Part shown: positions 33,300 through 45,200 of the stretch, piece after piece
How the letters are laid out: each line of letters begins with the position of its first letter
Numbering within the stretch: the first letter of the stretch is position 1
Assembly: GCA_963377175.1 (NCBI GenBank)
Contig: CAUJNA010001491.1
Location: forward strand, 652,011 to 716,010
Reading direction: 5' to 3'
DNA length: 64,000 nt
From: Effrenium voratum
Taxonomy: Eukaryota; Sar; Dinophyceae; Suessiales; Symbiodiniaceae
Position numbers and translations under genes: made by a program
The notes under the pieces: model-generated
Seen by the model: only the letters and a program-made list of their open reading frames with translations
What the model was told of the DNA's origin: nothing
The model's database searches: none

Positions 33300-36200
33300 G
33301 TCGTTTTTTGGAGGGTGCCTTTGTGGGATGTAAAGAGGGACCAAAGGGAAAAGCAACTGGAAATTGTTATGACTTTTTGGTAACGGATTTTTGGACTGTA
33401 ACTCATTTCTCGGAACCGCAAGAAGTGAAGCACTTTTTGCAGAGGGGTCGTTGCAGTCTGACAGCAAAGAAACGTTCCAGGAAATTCTTCAAGTTTGGCA
33501 CCCCGCCATTTGGTCGCCGAACTTGGGCCATGTTTGGAGCAGCTGGCTTCCTAGCCATCCATTCGGTGGCCGACAGCCGACTTCAGGCCGTCCAACCGCC
33601 TTTTTTGGAGTCCGACAGCCGACTTTGGGCATGGTTTAGAAACCCGGGTCGAACTTAAACCACGCGTGTCATTTACTCACTTCCTGAGATCCTGGACTTC
33701 AACTTTTGGGGAAGACATTTGTGTTCTCATTAAGCTTTAAAGCGTAACAGAGGTTCCTTCAATCTGCTTCACCTTAGCTTTGGGTTTCATCGCAACTGCT
33801 AGAAAACCGGAGAAGTTTAGGTTGCAACTTTATGGGATACTAAGGAAGCCCTTCAAAGTGATATGTTCCACAGCCATGTTTACGGACTTGCTCCGAGCCA
33901 AAAGATCTGCCGAGTTGATGTGTTTCGAGCTTTCTGGTTGGGGGGTTTCCCACAGGTGAAAGATGGTGAAAGCTTTGAATTGTAGGTGCTTTATGTGGGG
34001 AGCAGCTAGTTCAGGGTCTGGATTGCCATTTAGAGAAGACTCGTCATTACAGAAAGGACCTGATATCCAAGGTAAAGATTTCCAGGATTTATAAGTTACT
34101 TTCCTATTCCTTACCTGTCATCTGTTGGTTCCCATCCCTTGGCTTTATTAACTGCCGGCGGGCTTCCCAACACTCCAAAAGAAGAAAACAAATATAAAAA
34201 GAATAATAAAAGAATGCAAATAAAAGAACAATAAGAAAAGAAGAATTACATTAAAACCAAGATAAATAATAAACGTAAAAGAAGGAAGATATGAAGAGAA
34301 AGAACATGATGAAGAAGATAGCAATGACAGATAAAGGAAAAGGGAATTACACTCCATCAAATACACTTCATTCCATCTCTTCCTCATGCACTATTCTCGC
34401 TCCTTTTGGTCATTACATTTCCCTTCCTTTCATCTCAGGAACTGGTACACGGGATAAAGGGAGTGACCAGAGGATGATAAAGGATACAAATAGACAAGAT
34501 ATGACTAAGGAATGGGACGTAGGTCTCCCTCATCTTCTATCGTTTGCTGTGACCTACGTGAGGCCTATCCAGACAGGGCATGAACTTCCCTAAAAACAAG
34601 AATCCTAACACATGTAAATACTAATAAAATATGAAATTATAGAAATAAATAATAATAAAAAAGAAAAGGAATTATTACGACGTGAGGTACAAACAAGAAC
34701 CGAACGGAGGTAAAGGGAATGACAGCATTTGGTCGCTTCCTTCGTTACACCTCCTCACCGTCAAGGACGGGAAAGGGAAAGAGGAGCTGGGAAGCGAGGA
34801 GGAGATGGAAGGCATTTCTCTTTTATCACTCTCTTTACCTCTTACCCTTGACTTCCAGCTCCCTTTATCATCTTCCTGTCTCCAACCCGCGAAGCGAGGA
34901 TACAGAGTGGGATGAGAGATAAAGAAAGATATAAAATGCCTTGCCTCTCTCGTTCTTCTCGTTCGTTAACTTCGTAAGTTGTAATAGCTAAAAGAAAAGG
35001 CTCTCAGCCGTCATTCCATCTCTCATTCCTTGCTTCGTGTCCTCATCCATTGTCCAAGAGCTGACCATTGGCAGCGACAGGATGAGGAAATGAGATGATA
35101 GAAAATGAAAGATTAATAGCTGATAGAAAGGCTTGTAAGAAGAGAAACCAAATGACAGACAAACAAGCCTTGACTCGGTTCCTGCCGTCTCCTTCCTCAG
35201 TCTTTCATGTCATGCATTATCCAATATCCTAGAGTCTTAGGAATGACATAGGAATGACGAAGAGACGAACGAGGGAAGCGAGTGGGAAAGGATGAGGATA
35301 ATGGCCCTTTCTCTCCATTCGTTCTTTCATCTCTCACTTCGTTCCTGGGATTTACAGGAGTTAGAAAGGAAAAGAAGTGATAGAGATAGAAGGAAAAGAA
35401 TGGCCTCTCTCCCTTGACCGTGTTAACGAGAACTTGTCCATGATAATGCTGCCACACGGTCTAACTCATCTCTACATGCTATTCCTGTCACTCACCGTTT
35501 CATGCTTCACTTTGGTTCGTGTCCCAAGCCCTAGAAAGAGAAGATGGGCTTGGCAGGAGATGTGTATATTGGGAGCTGTTATTCTCTTCCCACGTGAACT
35601 CGCGAATCGCGGGTGAAGGAAATGGTTTTTTGTGATTGGGTTCCGGTTCCTTTAGTTTCCCCTTGGAGCCTAGGAGTCATTGAGTCATTGCTCTACAAGC
35701 GCTTGGGTTTTTCAGACCAAGTCTTATTCCCTGTGGGGGGTTGGGTATCCGGCAAGTGCCCTTGACAAGAACCAAAGTGGAGCCGGCGTGCCATCAACAT
35801 TCAAACCAGTTAAGCCAAAAAATGACACCCATGAAAGGAATTATTTGCAACATAGGCAAGTTTTGAGCTAGCTGAGGCCTTATATTATCTTAAAGGGAAT
35901 ATCCCTGCTGAAAGGCGCATACAACCTGGCATGACCCTCGGAATCCACGCCTGAAAAGATGTTGGAACTTTCTGGACTCCGCCAATCTTCCATCATTCAT
36001 GTAAGCAGCACCCAACACTCCTAGAGGCTAAACAAGGTAGTGTTTCTACTATGGCGTTTGTAGCAAGGCATGGATTAGCCTTTGGGACCAATCATGGCGG
36101 AGCCACGAGTGACTGCGCTTTGCTGCTCGTGTCAAATCTGGGCTCCGAAGCTCAAACTGCCAAAAGACAAGGGCTGACCTTGAGATGGTAACTTCCATTT

Positions 36201-39200
36201 GGTTAAGACTATGTTGTATTAACCAGGCTCCCGCCTGCTGCCGCCGACCCTCGGCGCATTAAGGGAAAAGTCACAAGGACCGGTCCTGAAACACGTCCGC
36301 AAACCCGGGGACCACTTAGAAGATCCTCTACGACCACAAACAAGGATTAACGGAAAAGTCAGAAATAGGGCAGCTAGTCCGTTAATTACCGCTTGGGCCG
36401 GCTTGCGCCCAAGTCACTTCGAGTTGGCGCCTCTCCCGGGGTCGCCCTGAAACTGGCCCTGGACCGGTCGCCGGCAGGGACCGGGACTTGGGACCCTATC
36501 CAGGCTGGCCCCAGTCTGGCGCGGTTTGACTCGACGTATTGGACTCTCTTGCAGAATAGATCCAGGGATCCTCTACTACCACAAGGATTAACGGAAAAGT
36601 CAGACAGATGACAGCTCGTCCGTCAATAACCACACGGGCCGGTTTGTGCCGAAGTCACGTTGAGCTGGTCCTAGAAACAAGGCTGTTGGTCCCCCTCAAC
36701 TGGTCGGTCCTGGGTGCCAGTCCGGAAAGTTTTCTGGAGCTTTTTGAGGTCGCACCACAGCAATTTGAAGTACCAGCGGTCACACGATCCCGGGACCGGC
36801 TTCCCAGACTGGTCCCAGGACCGGTCCCAGGACTGCAGTCCCGAAAGTGCTGGGACTGGTCTGGGACCACCGGTCCTAGAACTAGTCCTAGTCCCAGGAC
36901 CAAACCCCGGTCCTGGGACTGGTCCTGGGACCAGTCCCAGGACCGGTCCAGGACTGGTCCCAGGACCGGTCCTGGGACTGGTCCCGGGACCGGTCCTGGG
37001 ACCGGTCCGGCCCAGGACCGGTTTTGGCTGACTACAAGTAATCTGAAACAGCAGAACCAGGGTCCCAGGACCAGTCCCAGGACCGATCCCAGGACTGGTC
37101 CCAGGACTGGTCCCAGGACCGGTCCCGGGACCGGTCCCGGAACCGGTCCTGGGAATCCACTTTTTGTGCGTTCGGGCGTGGTTATCAGGGACTATCATTG
37201 ATATCCAATCACTTCCAGTTGCATCCCACGCCGGTCCCCTCTGCAGGAGGCTGGGACGGGAGGCAGAGGTCGGCGGATTTGCCCCTGTTGGTTTTAAAGG
37301 GAATCTATCGCTAGTGGAAATATCATTTTTTCTCCAGGGGGACGAAAAAGCAAATGGAGGGTAAGATAGCGGCCCCTGAACTTTGAAGAGAGGCCATCAG
37401 GGAACGTTTCCTCTTGGGCAGACCTCTCAGGGCATTTCCTTGGCACTTGAAAACATCCATTCAGGGCTGGGCAAGCAGGGCGGAGCCACTGCACCACAAA
37501 CCAATGAACAAAAGAGACAAGATGCGACAAGATGCAAGTCTTGGCTCATCACTTTACTTTGGTGCATGTTGCTTGGATGTTAGGATTTTCACTTTTTGCC
37601 AACTAATGGGCTTTCCCCATTTAACCACTAAAAGTGATTCACTTTTAGCAGGGCTTCGCAGATTTCGCGACCGAGTTTAGTCCGACAAGTTCGAACTTGT
37701 TTGGCCGCCTGAGGAGACACTCCGGCGGAGCGTTACTCCAAGATGAGGACACGCGGCTTTCGGGCCATGTGTCACTCCCTGGAGTTTGGGGAGGCCATCC
37801 TAGTCTCAGTTCCTGAGGTCCAGGACTTGAGTCAAATTTTGGGAAGACCAGTTCTGTGGAGTAAATACATTGTTGTTGGGACTTTGTTGCCCAGTCTGCG
37901 TAAAATGTGGGTGTGGCAATGTTCGGGAAGACCATTTGTGTGGCAAATGAATAACAAGTTTGGGTGTTTTTGTGCCCATGCCGCGCAAGAAGTGAGTAGT
38001 GGCAAACAAAGATCTTTGGCTTCTTGTGGCCAAGCCGCATGAGCGAATTGGGATACCTAACTCCAACGGCTAGCTTCCGGTTCCTTTTGTTTGGACAAGG
38101 CTTCCCTTCACACATGGGTATGGCTCAAAAAACCGGAATTCCAAAATGGAACCCTGGCAAGTGGAAACGTAGACCAAAAGCTGCGTAACCCTGGCTCTTT
38201 AATTTTGAGCCACTGCCACATCTGCGAAATCCGGGCGCCCATTAGAGCTGCAGGGCCGCTGAGGTTTGGGTCGGCCGGTTTGCTGGGCGCTTCGCGGGGC
38301 TGCGTTTCCCACGGTCAGTGGCCATATTTGTCTCAGGCCCCTATTGAGATCGGGGGCCTTTGTTGGAGCTCGCAATGATGAACTTCCGCTACTGGGGGGT
38401 CCCTTGCTTCAGGTGTTGGAAGTATTCTTTCATGTTCTGAAGAATTTGTTTAATTTTTCCTTCTGGTTTTTCAAGGGGATCTATCACTACTGCACAAAAA
38501 TCGTTTTTTTCCCAGGGATAAAATCGCAAATGAACGAATTGCACAATTTGCAAATGGCTTGAATCCGGTGGCTGACCAGGTCCTCAGGCTATGTTTGTTC
38601 ATCTTGGCGAATGAGAAATGGAATGACCCATCCCCGAGTTGGCTTCCTTCAAGGGAATCCCCGTCCGGATCATTCCCAACACCCGGAATGGTCATTCCCA
38701 GCACCAGCAAGTCATCATCATAATTCTTACCATGAGGTCGAAGGCTGTCTGCACTTTGTATGTGTGGGGTTGTTCGTATTTGGGGGGTTCTGACTGTCCA
38801 CTGTGGATCTCAGACATGAAACCTCACGTGTAGGATGGACGCCTTTGTTCCTGGACGACCCAACTTGGCTATCAAACTTTTTCACTGCGTGAGGTAATTC
38901 ACCGACTGTTTGCCTTTCGTTAGCACATACTTCCAAAAGGAACTGCACAGACAACGTTGAACATCAATGCCATTGATGTCGGATTCCTGGAACTGCAAAC
39001 TGGGGCTGAATGGCTTCAACCAACATTCGGGAGACATGTAGGCTGTGCCGCCTTTTGTGGCTGGGACCCACTGCGCGAAATTCCGAAACCCGCTGGGTAA
39101 ACCCTAGTGCAGCGATCAGGAATCCACCCGTTCAGGATTTGTCTAAGGGTGGAAGTACATACACCTTGTTCATAGCCCTTGGCATTTGTGGTTTCCAACC

Positions 39201-42200
39201 CACTTTATAAGGGGTATAAACCCCTTTTCGGGAGAGGGGCATGAACATCAGCAGGCCTTTTGGGTTCATTTGTCCAAGGGCTATGTAAACAGGGCATGTA
39301 CAAGCACCCCCCGAATTTGGCGTGAAATGGATGTCCATTTGCCGCAAGGTTGCTCCATGGACTTGGGAAGCTTGGTTTTGTTTTTTTCATCCCGCCGCAG
39401 GACGGTGGCCTCGTGGTTCAACATCATTCAGTTTGGCGTGGCCTTGTTCAGCAAGGAACTGGTGGGTCGAAAATGCGGTAACCCTAAAACGGCTTGCCCT
39501 GGTGAATGGAACCAAAGGCTAAGACCTGCGGTCCAATTCCTGGTGGTTGTACCCATACCCAACTGTGGGCTTCCATTTGCTGAATTTATGTCTCCCCCCT
39601 GTTGGTTTAAGGGGAGTCTATCACTAGCTACCGGTAAGTGAGTCCCGGTGGTGAAAAGTGCATTTCACCCCTATCAAATCCCTTCTTCCATTTGCTTAAG
39701 AATATTTGTTAGTTTACCCTGTTGGTTTTTTAAATGGAATCTAAATCTACCACTACTGGAAATTTGTTTTATTTGTTCCAGTGGACCTAGGCGAATGGAA
39801 GCCTTGGTGGCTTCCGAAACCCCAATGGAATCGTCCCCAAGAATCGCCGCTGTGCAACTGAGAAGCTGATGTCGGGATGGTTTTCTTTTTCGGACGGAAG
39901 ACGTCAGGAGTTGATGTTGCAGGGTCCCCAGTCCCCAAGAGGGCTCCGATTCTGTGGTTTTTACTCGGGCCACAAGTTAGGGAGACCTGAGGATTTGAGG
40001 TCACAGCATGGCAGCAAGCCAGAACGCGACCGCCAGGATGCGGAAAAGAAGTACGTGGCCCGTGCGTACAACTTCTACGTCTTTCCGGAGAAGGGCTTCA
40101 TAAATATGGAGGCGACCTCGATCCACTTCAATTCCAAGAACGGGGTGGATTCTTGACTGCTATTGGGTTGGATCTTTAGACTTCAACTTTCTTGGAAAAT
40201 CACGGCGTTTTCCACCAAACCTCCCAAACCCCAAAAAAGCTAAACTTTTTGCAGGGGGGTCAACAGCAACCAAGGATTGGAACAAATGGATTCGAGAGGG
40301 GGTGCCTTATGTGGACAAGGAGGGGGCTGAGAAGTTGCGGGCGGCTTTGCCCAACGCCAAGGCGGAGCCGTCATCGCAAACTCAGCCAAACCAGCCGCAA
40401 GGCGTCGTTTCTTTGTTGCATTTTGCCAAGGGATGTTAGGACTTGCACTTTTGCCAAATTGGTTTTCTGTATCAAACCACAAAAAGTGAGTCAAACTTCT
40501 AGCAGGGCTCCGCAGAAAGCAACCGAGGTTTTATCGAATGCCCGTGACAAAGAGATCACGAGCAAGGCCTTAGAGGAGCTGAACAAGTGGCTCGCAGACG
40601 AGAGCCGCACGGAGGAGAAGGAGTTTGAGATGGTGACCACGAATTTTCGGCTGCACTCCAGCACTCACCGGTTGTTTGAATCCCTCCCTGGGCTGCCTTC
40701 ATTTTCCCCCCAAGAAGAAACCACCCAAGAGCCTTTCTTTGGCCCGACTTAACCTGTCGGTTTCCCTTGGTCCAGGTTTACTCCCTCTCTCACGGAGCCA
40801 AAGCATGTGATCACCTGGTTTTTGTGTGGGTCTCTTTCCTGGGGCGGCTGAGCCCAGGAACGGCTTTTTGCGGAAGTTCATCTACCAGAGCCTGGAGGAA
40901 AGCTTCCCAGGTCTAACTGTCGAGAGTCGGGTCACCAAGAGCCCGGGTCTCAAGACGATGGTGGCACTGAGGCGCATGGAACTCCCGGCCGAGCGTGTTC
41001 GCGTAGGGTCATGTTAAAATTGGTGTGGCTCAAAAAATGGGGGGTCCAAAAATGGACCCCAGTTTTAAATGGAAAGGTAGACTAAAACCTGCGGTTTGCC
41101 CCAGCTGTTCAATTTTGAGCCACACCCAAATGACGTCACACGCATTTTGGCGGTTCATAACCATCCGGTCGGTTGCTGAGACATTTGTTAAGTTTAGAGA
41201 TGGTGATGGCATACCCTCCTCTCCGCAGACAAAGAACCTGACAGGAAGACAATTTCAAAGGGACCCTCTGGTGGGTTACCCTGGACGTGGACAGAAGGGT
41301 GTCTCCCATGAAAGTTTGGCTTTTGGCAAGGGTTCAGCCATCCCCACGTAGCGCAGAGAGGCTCCGTTTCCTGCTGGTTCCTAGTAAACCCCTATAAACT
41401 CATCCCTAGTTTCATAGGGGGAGACCTTGGTTCTGGGGGTACCTTCCCCATTCTTTCCCAGGATCAAACACCCTGGCGAAACAGCTGGTTTTTGAGAAGA
41501 AAGATGGTTGAAGAGAAAGGTTGGAATCAACCCCTAGATTGGTTCATCCCCCCCAAAAAATATCCCAGCTGCACAAAACCCCTAGGCTCGACGACGCAGA
41601 AAAGCGGGCAAGGGAGCTGCAGCAGCGCTCGGAGCAAGAGACGGACTTGGCCCGAAAGCTGGGCCTACGGCGGGTGTTTTTGGCCCTGGCCAGCTCGAAG
41701 AAACCTTTGGTGGGCCATGCCTTGATCCTGGGATGTTTCGCTTCCCTTGTCAATTTGTTTTGCGTTTTTGTTCTGTATATGTGTGTTCGCGGTCTTTTTT
41801 TTTGGGGGGGGGGTCCCCTTTGTTGTTTTTCTCGTGCGATTTTTGGGGGGGTCCAGGACCCGTTGGCTTCGCACGAAGGTTTGGTCGGTCCGATTTTCCG
41901 GATCTTGGCAAGGATCTTCGACCTCCTCTTTGCGCTCTCCCACTTCGAGGGGCCGCTCTGCCCAAGAGTTCGGCGGCACTCTTCGCTGGATTCGCCCCGG
42001 AAAAAAGAAGAAGAGGAGCTGCAAAGAATAGAACAACCATGGGACCTACCAAAAGTGATCGACTCGACCTTTTGGCGGGGCTTGGAAGAACCCAAGGTTG
42101 AAAGACATAGAAAAAACAAACTGGGCCTGGTTTGCGCCGCGCGCCGCCTCGCGAGCTAGGGTTGCGGCAGCCTGTGTTTGCATTTTAGCATTTTGCAGCG

Positions 42201-45200
42201 CTTTGCAGTGGTGCAGTGGTTGGCCTCGTGCCCTTTTGAGTCGGGCGGTTGGGTTCAGGGGTTAGGCCCCTCAGACCACTGTAACCCAGTTCGAACTTGT
42301 TTGCTGGCCAATGGTGTCCTTTTGATAGCTGAGTTTGGTTGGAAATAGATGGCTTCCACTGGTTTGGATGGGGTTTATGCCCCATGTACCAGGGAAACCC
42401 ATGGATTCCTTCAAATCCAATTTCTCTCCAGCCAAGGCCATTACCAGACTCCTACGATGAGTTCAAGGCCTCTGTGCGGGACCTCTTCCCCACTCTCTTT
42501 GACACCCAGCTGCTGGCAAAGAGCCGCCTGTTGAAGCCGAAAAATGGGCAGCGCTTCCACAGCTACGCGCTGGGCCAAGTGCACGCAGTTCTGAAGCAGG
42601 CCAGGTCCCGCTAGACACAACTCATTTGCCAGACGAAAGAGAGCGGCTTGAAGCTTAAACTCCTTTGGGCTTGATTCATGTTGGTTCATTTTCGCTTTCA
42701 GACCACCAAAGAGTTCACTTTTAAAGGGAGTCTAAGTGTGGTCAAGGAACCTTGTATGTTCTTATGTTGTCCGTTTGGGTCGCCTTCGTGTCGCTTTCGA
42801 CACGGCGAACGCTCGTTCGGATTGGATGGGTGAGGAAAATGAAGCCAAGACCGAAGCCGAGACTGTGGAGATAGTGCCGTCAGCTGAAGGGGGTCAGGCT
42901 TGTCTATGAGGGGCCCTTTTTCAGGTTCCTTAGAGGATACGCCTAAAACCAGCTGGCATGTTCAGAAAGGCAAAGGTGGTATTCAACATGCCCAAAGTGC
43001 ATTCTTCAAGGAAACCAAAGAAAACAATCGCGCCATCTGCATATCTTTTAGGACCATATGTGTGCCTCATTTGTTGCGAGCTGGCGGGGGGGGTGGGGGT
43101 AAAACAAGCACGAAACGGGATTGATTCCGACTTTCAACCACTGTTCTTTTCAAAACCCATACTTTTCCTGAAACCCCGAATCACGCATTATCGCAATGTA
43201 TATATTTGGCGGCCAACTGGCAAAGTTACCTGTGCCGCCATCTTCTGCCTGTCAGGCGGCTCTCAATGTTTAATGATCCCCGCTGGATTTCTCGTGGTAG
43301 TCTTCTGGGCAATAGGCATATTAAATTGCGCATATATAATATATATAATGTATATATAGTGTTGGGTCTGCTTTTTTAGCCCCCCCCCCCTTCAGCAGTG
43401 CCGCCAGTCATGTGCCTTTTTAGTGGGCAAAGGGGCTGGGCTCGGTCTCGGTGACGGTCTGAGTTGAGTCAGCGTCGCCAATTTTAAGGTTGTACTGCTT
43501 GAGCAGAATTCCTTTTTGTTTTGTTTTTTTTGAAGGGGGGATTGCTAGCATTGCGAGCATCAAAACAGAATATTAGTAGTAATAATAACAAGTAAACTAA
43601 ATGAACAAACATGTGCATTTGCATTTACAAGAACAGGGCGTAACTCTCCAAGAGGGTGCCCATTCCCCCCAAACAACTCCCCCTCCAGGGGTTCAATAGA
43701 AATATACAACTACTATATACAGCCACCGTTTTGATATCCTTCCATGTGCTGAAGAATATGTGTGTTTTTCCCCCTGCTGGTTTGAAAGGGAATCTATCAC
43801 TACTGGACATATGTTTTTTTTCCAGGGGTCCAAAAACCAAATGGACGTATCAGAGAGTTGGCTGCATGTCTCTCCTTCACTGTTCTTGGCATTTTTTGTT
43901 TGGTTTCTTAGTTTTTGTTTCTGTTCATTTTCACTGGGTCTGCAAAAAGCCGTTTCAGCTTTTTGCCAGCCCATACCAGGAGTAGAGATGTTGGACGGGT
44001 TGTATGCCCCATTTACCCGGGGAAAAACTGCTTTGCCAAAGGTGTCACCTACGTTTTTGGCGACCCGTGGCTTGGCCACCTATGTTTTGCTTAAGCGGGC
44101 CGGGGATTCCGCTCTGAGGTCCTCGCGGAGGGCCACCAAGGCTACGGATCCTCCGCCCGGTTCCACGAGGCGGGCTACGACGCCTTCGTCACCGGCTGCG
44201 TCTTCGCCTACATGGCGGAGACGGCGGGCCTGAAGGACGCCGAGGCCCGGGAGGAGCTCCTTGCCCCGCACCCGGAGTTTGTTTGTTTTTTTTTTTGGGG
44301 GGGTTCCTTTCGACAAGCGGGCGGGATGGGCCTTTTTTATTCTCGCTCGTGTCTGTTTTTTTTCATGGTTGGCGATCTTGAAAAAAGGGATGGACCACCT
44401 GACCGTATGCGAAGAGTTTTTTTTTATTGTTCGCTCTCTTTTCATCATGGGGATCATGGGGACTTGGGAACGGATCTTTGGGCTCTAACTTGTTGGGAGT
44501 TTGGCATGGATTTTTCCGAACTGGGCCCTCTAGTTGAAGACTCTTTTTTGCAGAGGGGTCAACTGCAACCGAGTGTTGGCGTTGGGGCTGTGAGTGCGTT
44601 GAGTTTTTGTTGGAGGAATTTTCTTCTTGGGACTGTTTCAATTGAAGGGAAACCAAAAATAAACCCCAGGTTTTATCCTTATCCAATTTTTGGTTGGCTC
44701 TTTGACACAAGCGACTTTACGCAAGCCTTCGGTTTTGGATGCAGCCTCCTTCCAGCTGCTCTCCCTTGCTAAGTCCATAATCCATGGACTAAACTGTTTG
44801 GGTCTGGACCATTTGGTGGTACTGCTTTGGCCAATCCACTCAATCGGAAGTGAGTAGTTTGGTTGGAAATAGATGGGTTCCACAGGTTTAGGTTGGTTGG
44901 TTTAGGTTGGTTTGTCCCCTCCTTTACCAGGAAAAACCCATCGATTCTTCCTTACAAGGTCACCTATGGGGCTGAGGGCTTCCATTTCTGGATGGGCAAG
45001 CTATTTGGATTGCTATTGGGTTGGATCTTTAGACTTTAACTGCTTGGAATTTCAAGGGGTTTCCGCAGAGGTTCCGCTGATCAAACGTTGGAGGTTCTCA
45101 GGGCTGCCTCCGCTCAACCCATTTGATCGACGGTTTTTGGCACAGGCTCAGCTTCCCCAGAATTCGCTCCCCTTTTTGGTGTTTTTGCTTTTTTGGGATC

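Larger units (their letters stand above)
33300..39400 (+). other. First resolved PARN intron (6.1 kb)
   Basis: A GT...AG interval with no PARN-like coding. It holds a family E element (33355-33464), part of a family B element, an AT-rich block (34150-35610), two copies of a ~105-bp repeat (36318, 36560), a GGTCC palindromic array (36777-37157), two family A elements and families F, B, J and N. It dwarfs the other introns. Confidence 0.55.

Noticed and set aside
33465..33498. KETFQEILQ stretch as a PARN exon between exons 1 and 2
   Set aside because: The sequence is suggestive of the family's E-R-Y-x-K region, but no donor of suitable phase follows, and exons 1 and 2 already join in phase.
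36608..37201. A 197-codon forward frame and a 175-codon reverse frame
   Set aside because: Both are TGPG/TSPG-type translations of a palindromic array; the equal openness of both strands is expected from the repeat.
41913..41965. Longer version of the PARN microexon (GPLCPNSYDEF junction)
   Set aside because: It keeps the frame but adds one residue relative to the PARN spacing; ending at 41946 gives the conserved PLP spacing. Not fully excluded.
41544..42119. Long reverse-strand frames opposite the PARN exons
   Set aside because: Shadows of the GC-rich forward exons, which match PARN.
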